Below, piece by piece: positions 1 through 12,290 of a stretch of 64,000 nucleotides of DNA (position 1 is its first letter; each line of letters begins with the position of its first letter). The stretch is from Acanthosepion pharaonis. Its lineage: Eukaryota; Mollusca; Cephalopoda; Sepiida; Sepiidae. Below the pieces are notes generated by a model that was not told the origin of the DNA, made no database searches, and saw nothing but the letters and a program-made list of their open reading frames with translations. The stretch covers positions 2,532,501-2,596,500 of the forward strand of contig CAHIKZ030000125.1 in the NCBI GenBank assembly GCA_903632075.3, given 5' to 3'. A program made the translations under genes and the position numbers.

Positions 1-985
1 CCATTGACCTGAGAAAATGTTCCATATCGCATGCCTGCAGAAACGTGTTTCTGAGTTGAAGATAATATTCTTGGTATTTTTAGCTTTTCCTCTCGGAAAC
101 CTTTCAGGAGCTGGATTAATATAACGTTTTTTGCAAGTAAGATATATTCATACACATACCACACGTAAATATTTACTTATTTCCAGCAAATACTTTATTT
201 TCACTGCTAATAGCAGAAAAAATGACGGACTAAGTAATGTACGAGATAATAAAAATGGCCCTTATTCCGAATTTTCTAATGAAATATACTATGTTCTACA
301 TTAATTATACCCAATTAATCAATGCTAAATACAATATTTTATATAACACATTGAAAGTGGTTCTTTTACATGATAATATGCTATTATTATATTCCTTGTC
401 CATTCCTCAGATAGAACGATCGATACGCCTTGCCAATATCCTGTAAATAATGGACTGTTCCGTTTTGAGCGATTAGAAAAAAATACTTATAGATAACCTG
501 CTTGGTTTCATTGAGGAAAAGAGAGATTAAAGGCAAGATAGACGATTTGTCAATCTCACATCTTATCATCTGTAGCCTCTTCAAATAACGACCAGATTTA
601 TGTTTGTTATTGCAATACTTAGTTAACTTTGTGAAGCTCAAATACTTAACGATGCAATAGGAAAATTTCTATAGATATTTTATTGTCGTAGAATATATCA
701 AGAGCTTATTAACTAAAGATTTAATGTACATCAGAATATAAAAAATAAGGAAAACATGGGTGTTTTTAGTCATCGTCATTACTACTATTATTATTATTTT
801 ATTTCCTTTGCTTTCTGGTGTATACTCATTTCTTTTCGGGTCTCGATTAGAGACCTAAGGTCAGAAATGGCTTCATGATATTTTCAACTGAGCAGTTTTG
901 AAAAATTAAATAAATCACACATATTTTACATAGATAAAGCCCTTCGTAAGGTGGGGGATGTACTTGAAAGTACATTTTTTGCGTT
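1..985. other. unassigned AT-rich DNA
   Basis: I see no supported gene here. The open frames at 237-446 (+) and 387-641 (-) have no recognisable motif and the composition of random AT-rich DNA. Confidence 0.5.
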
Positions 986-989
986 TCTT

Positions 990-1285
990 TAAGTCATTGG
1001 CAACCAGGAATCCCTTCAATGCGTCTGTTGGAATATTTTCTAGTCAACCCGTGGACTCCAACTACAACGGGAATTTTTAATATCCTCATGTGCCACATTT
1101 TTGAGATTTCGATTTCAAAGTCCTTGTATTTTGTCAGATTTTTGAAGATATCAAAAGATGCATTGCATCCCGCAGGAACTGATATGTCAATAAGGAAGCA
1201 CATTTTGTCTTTGCGGTCTCTAATCTCAATGTCAGGGCGATTAGCTTTCAGTGTTCTGTTTTTGTGCATTGAAAGGTTCAAAAAA
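990..1285 (-). mobile_element. LINE C-terminal fragment, possible PD-(D/E)XK endonuclease
   Basis: Read on the minus strand, the 95-residue open frame at 994-1281 matches the C-terminal part of a non-LTR retrotransposon protein that I recall as common in invertebrate genomes. Visible landmarks in order are LKANRPDIEIRD, KMCFLIDISVP, KYKDFEIEISKMWHM and IPVVVGVHG. The spacing from the PD of RPD to the D of LID is 14 residues, which fits the PD-X(12-14)-D core of the restriction-like endonuclease of R2-type LINEs; that functional reading is inference. The reverse transcriptase is missing upstream because the frame starts inside the C-terminal domain, so this is a 5'-truncated copy. A second copy of the family lies at 16955-17405 on the same strand. 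The plus-strand frame at 1019-1483 is a shadow of it running into a microsatellite. Confidence 0.65.
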
Positions 1286-1344
1286 TTGTTATATGTTCTA
1301 TCTCTGAAACCTGGTATGGATGTTTTTCATCCCAATTTCTTGCA

Positions 1345-1345
1345 G

Positions 1346-1396
<51 letters not shown>

Positions 1397-1455
1397 GTTG
1401 TTATTATTATTATCATTGTTGTTTTTATTATTGTTGTTGTTATTATTATTATTAA
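1345..1455. repeat. (ATT)n / (GTT)n microsatellite
   Basis: A run of about 16 uninterrupted ATT units decays into mixed TTG/ATT/ATC triplets. It produces poly-Ile frames on both strands, which are not genes. Confidence 0.95.
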
Positions 1456-1575
1456 TCGTGTAGGATACGCAACTTTCACATGACTTTTAAACGTAAACTT
1501 TATGGTTGAGCAGTTTACGCGTCCTCTAAATATTAAACGTGTTCGGCCAAATGCCTCAGAGATGTATAACCGTAA

Positions 1576-1577
<2 letters not shown>

Positions 1578-1643
<66 letters not shown>
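1578..1643. repeat. (TA)n microsatellite
   Basis: About 33 uninterrupted TA units. Confidence 0.97.
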
Positions 1644-1645
<2 letters not shown>

Positions 1646-1723
1646 CTCAAACTATTGTGCTAAATAACGAATTATTCACAACATTTGGAGTCTGTCTATA
1701 TTTTTTGAGATGAGGTATTATGT

Positions 1724-1795
1724 ACAGTATTTACATTAGTCGGACAAATATGGCAACAAAGATGAGGACAATAGTCCGACTAATGTAAATACTGT
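1724..1795. repeat. perfect 22-bp inverted repeat, 28-nt spacer
   Basis: The 22 bases at 1724-1745 (beginning ACAGTATTTACATTAG) are the exact reverse complement of 1774-1795. The spacer contains AAGATGAGGACAA, a word also found in the SINE tail at 60883-60895, and the right arm is followed by CACAACATTTG, which also occurs left of the repeat at 1677-1687. This looks like two SINE or retroelement tails in opposite orientation, or a folded-back insertion. It could form a strong hairpin. Confidence 0.85.
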
Positions 1796-1996
1796 ATTCA
1801 CAACATTTGTTCAAAATAAAGATATTACGTTTTTATCAACTTAACCCTTCATCTAATATTTTCCTTCCCGAAATATATGTTGATTGTTAAATTTTTGATA
1901 GATGTTTTACTATCAAGTAACGAACACTATATTATTAATAAATAAACAGTTTTCCATTAATATTATTTAGTATGTTTAATTATGCTGAAGTGTAAT

Positions 1997-2680
1997 TGTT
2001 ACGAATGCAATCTTGTAATTAATCCCCACTCACGCACGCTGGGATTTAGAGGAAAGAGATCTCTAATGGTTTGTTAACATAACAATGTTTCTTTAGTAGT
2101 CAGGTTGTTGGAATGACGAAATTTGTCCAACTAAAAGAGTCTCGCTGATTCGTGCATTGTAGTTCTATTATGTAGCAATAAAGTGTCGCTGACGACGCTG
2201 GAGCTTGAAAACGGATCGCCAGAGAACAAACACAGGCGATCCCATAAGTGAATTAAGTGGATCACGTGAGCATGGGGAAAACGCATAAGTAGGAAGTAAC
2301 ATGACGTCTAATAGATCACCATTTCTATTCTATCTTCTATCACTATTAGGATCACCATTTCTATTCTATCTTCTATCACTATTAGGATCATCATTTCTAT
2401 TCTATCCTCTATAGTTATACGGTTTCATATCCTCAATACCATTCACTATTTCTAAACTATTTCTATATAGTGATCACTATACGGATTACTTTTCGGATCA
2501 CTATACGGTGGTTACTATTTCACCGAGTGTTACCGAGCAAGTACTATTCGTGCGCGTGTTACTGGAAGGCGTCTGGTACCAGTATACTTCAACGGCGTTA
2601 CTACACTTGTATCTGCTATTACAATGTCTCTACTACAACAAGCATTACAAAAGTGACATCGAGTATTCGTTCAGATTACA
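1997..2680 (+). mobile_element. candidate solo LTR with primer-binding-like site
   Basis: The stretch opens with TGTTACGAATGC and closes with ATTACA, giving TG...CA ends. It is followed directly by AAAAGTGGAAACGAGTG, which resembles the primer-binding region seen after the 5' LTR of Gypsy/Mag-type elements (commonly GTGGCGACGAG). An AATAAA polyadenylation-type signal lies at about 2178, and a 36-bp tandem repeat sits inside. No gag or pol coding follows, so it would be a solo LTR. The plus-strand frames at 2470-2768 lie across its right end and have no recognisable domain. The call rests on weak end motifs and recall of the family, and the exact ends are uncertain because ATTACAAAAGTG also occurs at 2644. 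Confidence 0.3.
2314..2412. repeat. 36-bp tandem repeat, 2.75 copies
   Basis: The unit begins GATCACCATTTCTATTC. Copies lie at 2314-2349 and 2350-2385, with a partial and slightly diverged third copy at 2386-2412. The first two are identical. Confidence 0.9.
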
Positions 2681-2769
2681 AAAGTGGAAACGAGTGTTCT
2701 TTGACATCACAAAAATTTCTTTCTTCCTCCTAACTTTATGTGCCAAATTCCTTAAGAATATATCATAAA

Positions 2770-4440
2770 GAAATCAACGGTATTGGATTTTTTCATTTTC
2801 ACGTTTAAATCGTATTCAACGAAATTCGTAATGAATGTATAATATTTTAGATTTAATAGAAATGCTAACTATCCTTTTCATGGAGGTAGTTTACCATAAT
2901 ATTCAATCCAATAGGAGTAATGGATGCTGGTGTACCCCCTGTTCTATCGCTGTGTCTTTTAAGTTGATCATAGGCGAGTGAGGGTGTCTCAGTACCTGGG
3001 CTCTATGCTTCATAAACGATATTTCTAAGGAGACCCGTAATCTTGATTTCTGGGTATACAACACACGTACACTCCAGCTATTACTAGTCTATTTTATTTC
3101 CTGGATTATGTGTTCTGTTATTAAGGTTACATTAGGTAAAACTTTGCTGGGTTGGTGTAATCCGCCTGATAGGGATCCGAACCTATGGCTAGCCTCCTCA
3201 GGTGTTATTCTATCAGCAGTTTATAATATCGGGATTTTTGTATGTCTATTCTGTGATTGGCATCTGTAACGTGCAGTAGTTTCCAGTAAAGCCTCTCTAT
3301 AACCTGTTGAACGCCACATTTACCGCTATAATTCAAGTCATTATAGCCCGTTGTAGAACGCATAAATTGTGGGCGTGATTGTCTCGCTACTTTGACTTCC
3401 CCTGTGTAAATATTCGATATCTTAACATGGCCGCAAAAAAAAACAAACAAACAAAAAAAACAAACATGAAAAAACAATCAAATAAAGCAAAAAGAGAAGA
3501 CAAAAACAAATGTAAATCACAACATCAACATCTTGACAAATATTATAGAGGTGGAACTCCATTTATACGTGATCAGATTTGAGCCCTTGTTAATGGCATA
3601 AATTCATGTCGGTTTTTATATCCCAGTGCATGAGTGGGAAAAGGAAATTATCACAGAAACCTGATATATAAAAATAGATAAGTTATTAAAATATAATAGA
3701 TCCTTTAATGATTACATAAATGTTCGATTGTTTTCTACGTGATAAAGAGGAAATTACAATAGGGTGAGAAGATTTAGGGACCTCATTCAATAAATAATGA
3801 TTTCCGTGGAACATATTATTTTTATATATTAACGGTCATCGAATACCAGGGCCAAGAGCCACTCAAGTTAGAGTGTTACTAAGTTGTGTTGTATGAGCCT
3901 AAGAAAAGGAAGAATTGTAGTTTATTGGGTTATGCAGGAAGATAACATTTAAGCCAAGATTTCAAATAGTTATGACTGTAGTTATCCTATTATTTATTTT
4001 TACAATTTAACAACCATTTTCAGGTTATTTAAAGTCTAAGAAAACTTAGAAATTGGAAGACATTTTTTAAAGAAATCCTACTAATTAACCCATAGATAGG
4101 GAATGAAAAGTGGATTGTAACATGCTGACTCGTTTATTTGAAATTCAAAGGCATTTATTCATATTACAATAAACGATACTTGGGTTGCAGAATAAAAACT
4201 CAGACAATTAAATAAATAATGAAGATTTCTGATAAAAAATTTACTAAAGGCTGAAATTAACATTATATACTTACCTTATTTTATTGTACAATTTTGGTAA
4301 ACACGAATGCTATTGTCAAAACATTGAATTGCATGATAACATTGATTTTTCATACAGCTTATCAACATTTTACATGTAAATTAAAGCCAGAAAATATTTT
4401 TATAGAGTAAGAATTTTAGGATATAATAATGATTAACTTA
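2770..4440. other. unassigned AT-rich DNA
   Basis: No coding domain is recognisable. The only structure noted is a possible tRNA-like relic on the minus strand at 3165-3260. Frames at 3205-3582 are short and lack motifs; the Lys-rich one arises from an (AAAC)-like run near 3430-3490. Confidence 0.5.
3165..3260 (-). mobile_element. possible tRNA-derived SINE relic
   Basis: On the minus strand the segment contains CATAGGTTCGGATCCCTATC, with a near-consensus B box (GGTTCGGATCC) inside a potential T-arm stem. No convincing A box is visible upstream, so this may be a decayed SINE head or chance. Confidence 0.3.
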
Positions 4441-4446
4441 AAGAAG

Positions 4447-4640
4447 CCCGGGTGGCAGGATTAGATATTATTCCTAAGGCTATTTTCGCGTAAGTGAAGT
4501 TAATGAACCCGAGTAGAATCTGAAATCTGTTCTCCGGCTTCCAATTGCGACCCGTTTTCCATTACACCACCTGCACATCATCTGATATTCCCAAGCGATC
4601 AACTATCTAGTTACTGACCAGGCTCGACGTTGCTTCACAT
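4447..4640 (-). mobile_element. possible tRNA-derived SINE relic
   Basis: The minus strand carries TGGTGTAATGG, which resembles a pol III A box, followed about 40 nt later by CAGATTCTACTCGGG, which could be a decayed B box. The region is richer in GC than its surroundings, as SINE heads often are here. The B box is poor, so confidence is low. Confidence 0.3.
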
Positions 4641-4644
4641 CGTT

Positions 4645-5445
4645 GATGAAGATTGTAGTGATTGAAAAAAAAAACGGAGCTTGGAAAGAAGTTGTTCGCG
4701 TTGTCTACATGTCATGGTGCGTTCCATCTGTAAAGGTCAGGGTTGGTGAGACAAACCAACATATATCATCAGAACACATGGACTGTAAGTAAGGAGAGAG
4801 CAGCCGGAGGTTAAACACATATCGTATAAGGTAAAGGGGTTGAACAATGGAAAATAATTCATCACCCACAAGTTCGCTTAGACGCTTTTCATCCATAGCA
4901 AAAAAGAACAGATACGACCGGACCGCTACAAAAATGTATCTATTTAAATCAAATCTCAAATAGTTGATATCTGACATATTTTTTGATTTATCTTACTACG
5001 AATTATAGATCTTTTTGTAATCAGAATGAGTTTATTGAAAAAGCTTTAGATTAATTATTAATTTAAAAAGAAATAGTCCTGTAATTTCCGCTTGATCTGA
5101 ACACGAGGCAATTGTTTTTGCACATTTATTTCTCATAGATTCTTTGTATAAAAATGGCCAAGAATCGACGATAAGAATAATGATTATATTGATATATGTG
5201 TAAACGAAAATGTTTCATATCATTCATGAATAAGATGAGCAACATTTATAAGAGAACCTAAATTAATATTTTCATATCAGAAAAGAAATATATTAATATA
5301 AAACTAGACAGCTATCTCTTCAGAATCTACCGTTTTCTTTTTAATCTGCATCCCCCCAAGCAAGGTATAAAAGCCACTAAAACACAAGCGGTTACTGAAC
5401 GTGCAAACATGAGGAACAGAAACATTAATAATTAGCGTAAAGATT
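4645..5445. other. unassigned AT-rich DNA
   Basis: The 90-residue minus frame at 4705-4977 has no motif I recognise. Nothing else is supported. Confidence 0.45.
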
Positions 5446-5447
5446 AA

Positions 5448-6185
5448 TCAGAAGGGCAACAGATAGCGATTAACATTGCATTTAATCTTTTGCAAATTAA
5501 ATTTGGTTGAAAAGCATAGAGCCGGAAAGGAGTTTCTTAAACGAGAACTGCGAACAAACGAAACTGTTACCATAGAAGTCACGGCTACATCTCGCCAGCT
5601 CAGCTGTATATTGATGAGATCTCGACGCCAATCTAATACTGCGCTTAAATTCATAAGTCTAGGTCCCTTAGCGATGAGCTCATCAGAAAAATAATCGTGA
5701 AAGTATTTATAGAAAAGTCACAGAGATGAAACCTTACGGCGAAGGGTTATTCGAAGCACCAGATCAGGACCAATAATATTGCAGATTCTTTTTTTGGATC
5801 TTATCAAGGAGCTCAAGGTATATAACAGAGATACGGAACTGAGAACGTTCCCCACTCCAATGCACATCGAGTCACTGATAGAAGGCTGAGAGGGGTCTTT
5901 CAGATTATAAATGGAGAAGCTTAGACCTAGAGGCGTTAAAATTAACAAGCCATCTTTTGTCCCACTTAATGATAAACTTGAGATTGTTTCGAACATCGGC
6001 TGCAATTTTGACCTTGTCGAAATGGTCAACCTTACTATCGAGGCAGGAGTAAATATTTGGGTCGTCAGCGTAGATGCCAAGTTGAGAGCTGATGTTATTG
6101 GGAAAGTTTTTAATGAAAATTGAAAACAGAGTAGGAAAAAGGATGGCGCCCAGGGGCACACCAGCGTTAGGAAGGAAATAGACAA
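5448..6185 (-). mobile_element. jockey/CR1-like LINE, 3' part of pol
   Basis: Read on the minus strand from 6185 down to 5448, this is the end of the reverse transcriptase and the C-terminal tail of a non-LTR element. At 5905-6159 the frame begins PLGAILFPTLFSIFIKNFP, where the family normally has PQGS. It then shows the catalytic-site region as QLGIYADDPNIYSC (motif C YADD intact) and KWDKRWLVNFNASRSKLL. After frame changes come KKRICNIIGPDLVLR near 5760 and SRLRNSF with KCNVNRYLL at the 3' end near 5450-5550. At least two frame shifts and stops make it a dead copy, 5'-truncated before motif B. The same 3' end recurs at 12.2, 19.4, 35.7, 45.7 and 53.5 kb. Confidence 0.85.
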
Positions 6186-6189
6186 GTGG

Positions 6190-6775
6190 CCGTATTGAAT
6201 ATTACTGTCACATCGTATCTGGAGATTCTGTTCTCTATTTAGAGATGCCTGATGAAATACAAAGAAAAATCTATTGTTCGTGGCGAAGAAATTCGTCATC
6301 AGTCGATTTACCAGCGCACTAAATTAGCTGCCTGTGCATTTTCTGAAAAGTTCTCATGCTACTGTTTGTTTCACATATTCTTTTTAATTCGGGGTAACAC
6401 CTTGCATATAGTTGCTTGATTGTCTTCTTTTGTCTGAAATGATAGCAAAAACGGTGTAACTTCGTCAAGATTTTTATAAATTGATAGGTGAATCATTAAA
6501 TAATCAAAATGGAAACCGTTTGTCATGTCCTCAGAGAAAATATATATTTCGGTTAGTCTTTTCTATGAGGATAAAGAATCGCCATAAGTAATTACTTCTG
6601 TCCTCGCTCTAATGATTTCGTCCATTACCGAGGGAAACAATCTTGCAAGTATGTGGCAGATTAACACAAACTTGTTAAATAATTTAACATGAACTTGCTA
6701 ATAACCGAATACGGTAATCACTGTAACAGAGAAGATATTCATTTTTAACTATGTGTATTTTCCTTTTATACATGT
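6190..6775. other. unassigned AT-rich DNA
   Basis: No motif or repeat is recognised between the LINE and the next microsatellite. Confidence 0.5.
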
Positions 6776-6778
6776 TTT

Positions 6779-6931
<153 letters not shown>

Positions 6932-7974
6932 TGATAGGTCTATATACTGACAGGACTTTTTACAAAACGAAAAAAGAGGAATAAATTTAAAAGAATCCAA
7001 GAAACTGTTAATGTCTCTATTTGAATTATTTACATTTTGGGACGGAACGAAAAGAATACTCCTTTTTGTTAAAAAGGTCGCAGAGAAATAGACGGATTCT
7101 TTCAAATCTTTCACCCCCTGAAACTATTGTCTGGTGGGGTAATTCAAAATCTTACCGACTGTTATTATCATCAGTGGATAGTAATCCAACTGCGTATATA
7201 ATAAAAGTAATGGTTTGAGAAAGACCGAGTGATAAATAGACACATAGATATAGTGAGAAACCAAATAAATGGAGAAACCAAAGTTGATATAAGATATCTG
7301 TATAAGCTACAGCCACTTGACAGTCATATAGAAATACTGATAGATAAATATACAGTTTGATAGACAAACATATTTATCAAAGTTTCTCAATCTTGTTTTA
7401 CTTAACTCTTGTCGAATTACTTTAACGCTGAAATTTATTTTGCAATTCAATCAGGGGAAAATTATTCATGAAATTTGAACATATGAATATTTTGTCCAGC
7501 ATTCCTAAAGAAAGCTAATAGAAGTGTCTTCATTTTTAAGGGATTTAAGTATGAAGCTGCTACTTTATACAGGCAGATAATAACCGATTTAAATGCCTTG
7601 ACAAAGATAAAAGGGAAATGATTATAATCTCCTTCCTAAGGATTAAGGAATTTAACACGAAGAGTTGTATATCATATCAAAAATATTTGAATTAGACATG
7701 GAATCCGTGACGATTATTTATTTACTTTATTTCCCGTCGTATTTGATGTATGAGGTACAAGCAGCTCAGTTGCTTCGAACCGACAGCCAGGTACCAGAGC
7801 ATGTAATTTGTATTATAGTGGTGAAGTTTTTTTGTGCAGAAACAACCACACATTTTGATAGGCCAAATACAGAGACGTCGTGCACTATGTGCGACAATTT
7901 CCCCTAACGCCACTTCGCATGTTTTCGAATCCAGAGTTGTCCTCCTACACCACTTGCGATACAAGTCTATAGAA

Positions 7975-7975
<1 letters not shown>
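6932..7975. other. unassigned AT-rich DNA
   Basis: Short frames at 7021-7218, 7152-7367 and 7665-7907 have no family signature. Nothing else is seen. Confidence 0.45.

Positions 7976-7976
<1 letters not shown>

Positions 7977-8053
<77 letters not shown>
7977..8053. repeat. (CT)n then (TA)n microsatellite
   Basis: About 11 CT units run straight into about 27 TA units. Confidence 0.95.
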
Positions 8054-8054
<1 letters not shown>

Positions 8055-8805
8055 ATTGTGATGTAGAGATATTTGGAACACACGCAGCTAAGCCCTAACT
8101 ACATAGAATTTAAAACCCTTCTTCAAATATGTTTGTACTTGATGCATCTTCAGTAGTAAATTAGGTATAATATATAACACGCAAGTGAATTATAAAGCAA
8201 TTTGAACCTACGAAATAACCTTATTTTATGAATTTTTTAGAGAACTTATATTTTTCACAAACATCTGTTTTCATTGCATTATCAAGTTTTTCATCTACTT
8301 CATTAATGATCAGTTCAAAAAGCAGACTGCAATATTTATGACTCTACATCGACACGTGTTTTGATAGAAATTCATTATTTTCATTCATCCAGTGCGCTCT
8401 TCATTGATTTCTGATTTCCTTTACTAACGGTCATGCATATTAAACCGATTTCGCGCTAACCGAAATCATCTTTCCATAATTCATGAGCAGGCCACCAAAC
8501 TTTTTGATTGAGCAATCATGTGGATTTAAAAGAATCTGAGGTCTGAATAAATTTTTGAAAGATTTTACTTACCCACTCAGCTGTAAGAGAGTTTCGAAGT
8601 CTGAGATAAACAAATTATAAGAATTTGTAAATAAAAAATATATTTCTTTTCGAATTAAAAAAAAGAAAGATGGTTTTGTCTTAAAATCAATCTTTCGTTC
8701 TCATTTGCAGAAGCAATAAGTATATATATAAAAGAATATGTCGTACTATTCTTAGTACTCAAAAGGCACCATTTGACATTCAGATATATGTACATATGCA
8801 TATAG
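8055..8805. other. unassigned AT-rich DNA
   Basis: No supported feature. Confidence 0.5.
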
Positions 8806-8809
8806 GTGA

Positions 8810-8810
<1 letters not shown>

Positions 8811-8882
<72 letters not shown>
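8811..8882. repeat. (TA)n microsatellite
   Basis: About 36 uninterrupted TA units. Confidence 0.97.
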
Positions 8883-8884
<2 letters not shown>

Positions 8885-8885
<1 letters not shown>

Positions 8886-9800
8886 TCTTTCTATGTTATA
8901 TGCGTGTATGTGTTTGAGAAATGTCGCGACAAAAATCGATCGGAGGCTTAAGTCAGGAAAATTACGACAGAAACATATTTCGTCGATAAACAAACGCCAA
9001 TCTGAAAATTCATTTTATTGCACAAGACTAAAATCTATATTAGCAAGTCTAAACGTGATAATATTTTTTTTTTAAATTAAATGTTCAGTAGTTTAATTAT
9101 GTAGTTTATGACATGCTCCGTCTCTTTTTCCTATGATATCATACTTCATCAATTCTTTCTGATGACGAATTTCAAGAATAGATTTGATAGATAGCTTGGA
9201 ATTATTGCCCGTCCTATGATAGCATTAGCAACATGTTAATCCAGATATCTTGCTGGCAATATTATGTGTTAACACGAGATATTGAGGAGCATTTAGCATC
9301 ACCTTAGTATTGTTGATTAGAACATTACACGGCTACATAATGATATTACTTTCCAATGCACGTTGCCAAATTGTAGAGTACGGTCGCAAAGTCTTGTCAC
9401 CCGATGTCAAAAACTAATGATAACAATAGAACAACATGCAGGTAATCTTGATTCTGTTTATTTATTTTCCTTGACGCTGTCGCACATCATTATGCTCTGC
9501 ATGAACAACATCGTTTTTATGTGGGCCATCTGAAATAAATAAGATTATATTATATAGGGAATGACTTTCGAACTACCCTGTATAAGGCGGTCAAGGTTAA
9601 TCGCATCCTGAAAAGCTCTCCTCTCATATACGACCAGGCTGTTTATGTAAGTCACACTATGAACATAAACATACATTTGAATGTCCCAAATTATTTATGC
9701 TGATGTCAAGTTATTCGACTTTGAATGTGGATTCTTCTATCTCCTGGCTTATTCATTAACTAAGCATGTTCCTCGCTTGGTTGTCCTTTGACCAAATTGA
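8885..9800. other. unassigned AT-rich DNA
   Basis: Slightly less AT-rich around 9370-9660, but I find no pol III box, ORF or repeat relationship I can defend. Confidence 0.45.
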
Positions 9801-9802
9801 TA

Positions 9803-10085
<283 letters not shown>

Positions 10086-10639
10086 AATGTAAACATAATT
10101 TCAGTGGCGTTTATTTCTGGTAGTCCTACTGTTTCGCTCTTCTAACTTCCCTTTTAATTTTCTCTTTGAATATTTCGTGCATGTAAACAGCAGTTCGAAG
10201 GCGGGATTTATATCTATATTTTATTTGTAAAACATTCACGTCTATATCAAGGAAAGAACAGATTTGGCACAAATTCTTGTTCAGCGAAATAATCTCTCTC
10301 TATTTCACACCAATAAACATGGATAATATCGTTCTGGAAACCAATTCGACGACTAACAATGTTTTGCTCCCATATAAATTAAATAAACATGACTTATTGC
10401 CATGTTTCGAGCTTATAAATTTTCAGTGATCTTTATTCTTCCTGTATATTTGCAGTACACCTTAAACACGTAATTGTTTGCGATATGGGTTAACTAATAT
10501 GTCTTCTTTAATAATTCTAATTTTATTCGTATATTGAATTTCACCATAAAGGTCAAAAAATTCTCGTGTGGAAATTAATTATCGCCAATGAAATACGAAT
10601 GATATGACTGTGGTTCGCTCCAGAGTGCATGGCATGGTG

Positions 10640-10970
10640 GATCCTAAATATGAAGGTTAAAAATGGTCGACCATATTTCGTCTAAACATTTTACATGGCA
10701 ATAACGATACGGTAGGAAGAAACTTGAGGCATCTCGTCTGTGAGAAAAATTCTGGAGGGTGGAATGTTGTCACCCACAAGGTGTCTACTGAACCTGGAAA
10801 CTGAAGACAAAATATCTCCCGTGCGTATATAGCAGTAGTACACCATTTTCGGTATGATCTTTCTCTTGTAAGGCAGAGCTTAGCAGGAGGACTCAGGTTA
10901 TTAATGGCGTGTTGCATGAAAGCGAAGTTTTTCTCACCATATTTGTTAATGGATTGTATGAACAAGCCCC
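10640..10970 (-). mobile_element. weak LINE C-terminal fragment
   Basis: The longest open frame here (10657-10965) is not the informative one. In the neighbouring minus-strand frame the segment near 10665-10770 reads SHRRDASSFFLPYRYC, which resembles the SHRRDVSSLSLFYRYY motif of the jockey/CR1-like pol C-terminus. The rest is too decayed to follow. Confidence 0.4.
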
Positions 10971-10974
10971 AACC

Positions 10975-11077
10975 GAGGTAGGGGTATAATCTAATAAATA
11001 TATGAATATAAACTAAATATTCTATAGAACGAGATAACTATTTGAACTTTTTCACACATTATTCAAAATATTATGTT

Positions 11078-11108
<31 letters not shown>

Positions 11109-11950
11109 TTAAGGATTTCCTTCTTATGGTTTAAATGTAAATAAAAATAAATCGATCTTAATATATTGCAAATATTATTGAAAAATGTTCTAATACTTAT
11201 GTAATAATTCGGCATTTACTATATATTTCGTTAAATAAGTGAGAATATTTTAGGTAAAAATCTTTAACTTGTTTATATTCTTCATGCATTCACCAGTTTC
11301 CTACTTTTCTGCATACAAATAAATCTGATATTAAGATGAATTTACTAATTTTCAAGGTGAGGCATACAGAAAGATGATCAAAGGATAATTTACAGCCTTG
11401 CTCAGTTAATTTCCCTTCATATGTATAATAGAATATTGTTTGTATTTACCGAGTATTTTCACATACTGATTATTTCCACGTTTAGTTTAGACAAATATCT
11501 CCATTTTTAATTTATGCAAATGTTCCGGGTGTTGTATGTTCCACGAACCTAGTATTAATTATATTATTTGGACATTGGATAGCGTCAATCATTGGTTCAG
11601 AGTTCATTTTTTTAATGAAAGGAAACTGTAGAAATAGTAATATTTACAATACTTACTGAATATTTCTCACATCTTCCCTCAAAATATCAGGAGAAAAATT
11701 ATTTTGATACTTAAAGTGGGAGATGATGAAATGAAGACATTAAATATAAGCATCCAACAACAAAATTATAATGCAAATATTAACGAACTATGTCGTAAGA
11801 TATGAAATAGTAATGAAAATCATAATGGAAAATAACATATTTAAGAAATTATACTTGAAATCGTTAATGTAAACAACATAATGCAATAAAATCCTAATAA
11901 TAAAAAAAATCTTAAATCCAAAGGTAAGTGAACATTTTATCCATCAAACT
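10975..11950. other. unassigned AT-rich DNA with short (TA)n
   Basis: A short (TA)n run lies at 11080-11101. Nothing else is supported. Confidence 0.5.
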
Positions 11951-11954
11951 CTAA

Positions 11955-12290
11955 TAGGTCTTGATCAGGAGGTGCGGCTTCAGTCACTTTCCCGCCACCG
12001 TATGGCTGCCTCTGTGACTTTTATAGAAATACTTTCACGCAATTATTCAGATGAGCTCTTACGTAGACATTTTGAATTTAAGCACAGTACTAGACTGAAA
12101 TCAAAATTTTATCAATTTACTTTTAATTTGGCTACATGTAACTGTAAAATATATGCTAACGCTTTCTTTTCTCACAATTCTCGCGTGTGGAACTCCCTTC
12201 GATCTCCTTGCTTCCATACCAACTTTAATATTCAAATATGTAACTGGAAAATCAATCCATTGTCTACCTGAATATTCTTTTTGTTCCCGC
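11955..12290 (+). mobile_element. jockey/CR1-like LINE C-terminal fragment
   Basis: The plus-strand frame at 11972-12271 aligns over its whole length with the C-terminus of the pol protein of the family at 5.4 kb. Landmarks are LQSLSRHRMAASVTF, NYSDELL, STRLKSKFYQFT, NCKIYANAFFSHNSRVWNSL and FHTNFNIQ. It is open for 99 codons, longer than most copies here, but lacks the RT domain, so it is a 5'-truncated insertion. Confidence 0.8.

Noticed and set aside
2314..2412. CRISPR-like array
   Set aside because: The 36-bp units are directly adjacent with no spacers, and the window is animal-like.
5718..6299. 193-codon minus-strand frame as an intact protein
   Set aside because: Only its last ~20 residues (RICNIIGPDL region) match the LINE; the rest is the LINE read in a wrong frame.
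10657..10965. 102-codon minus-strand frame as a gene
   Set aside because: The only recognisable motif at this locus is in a different frame and belongs to a LINE tail.
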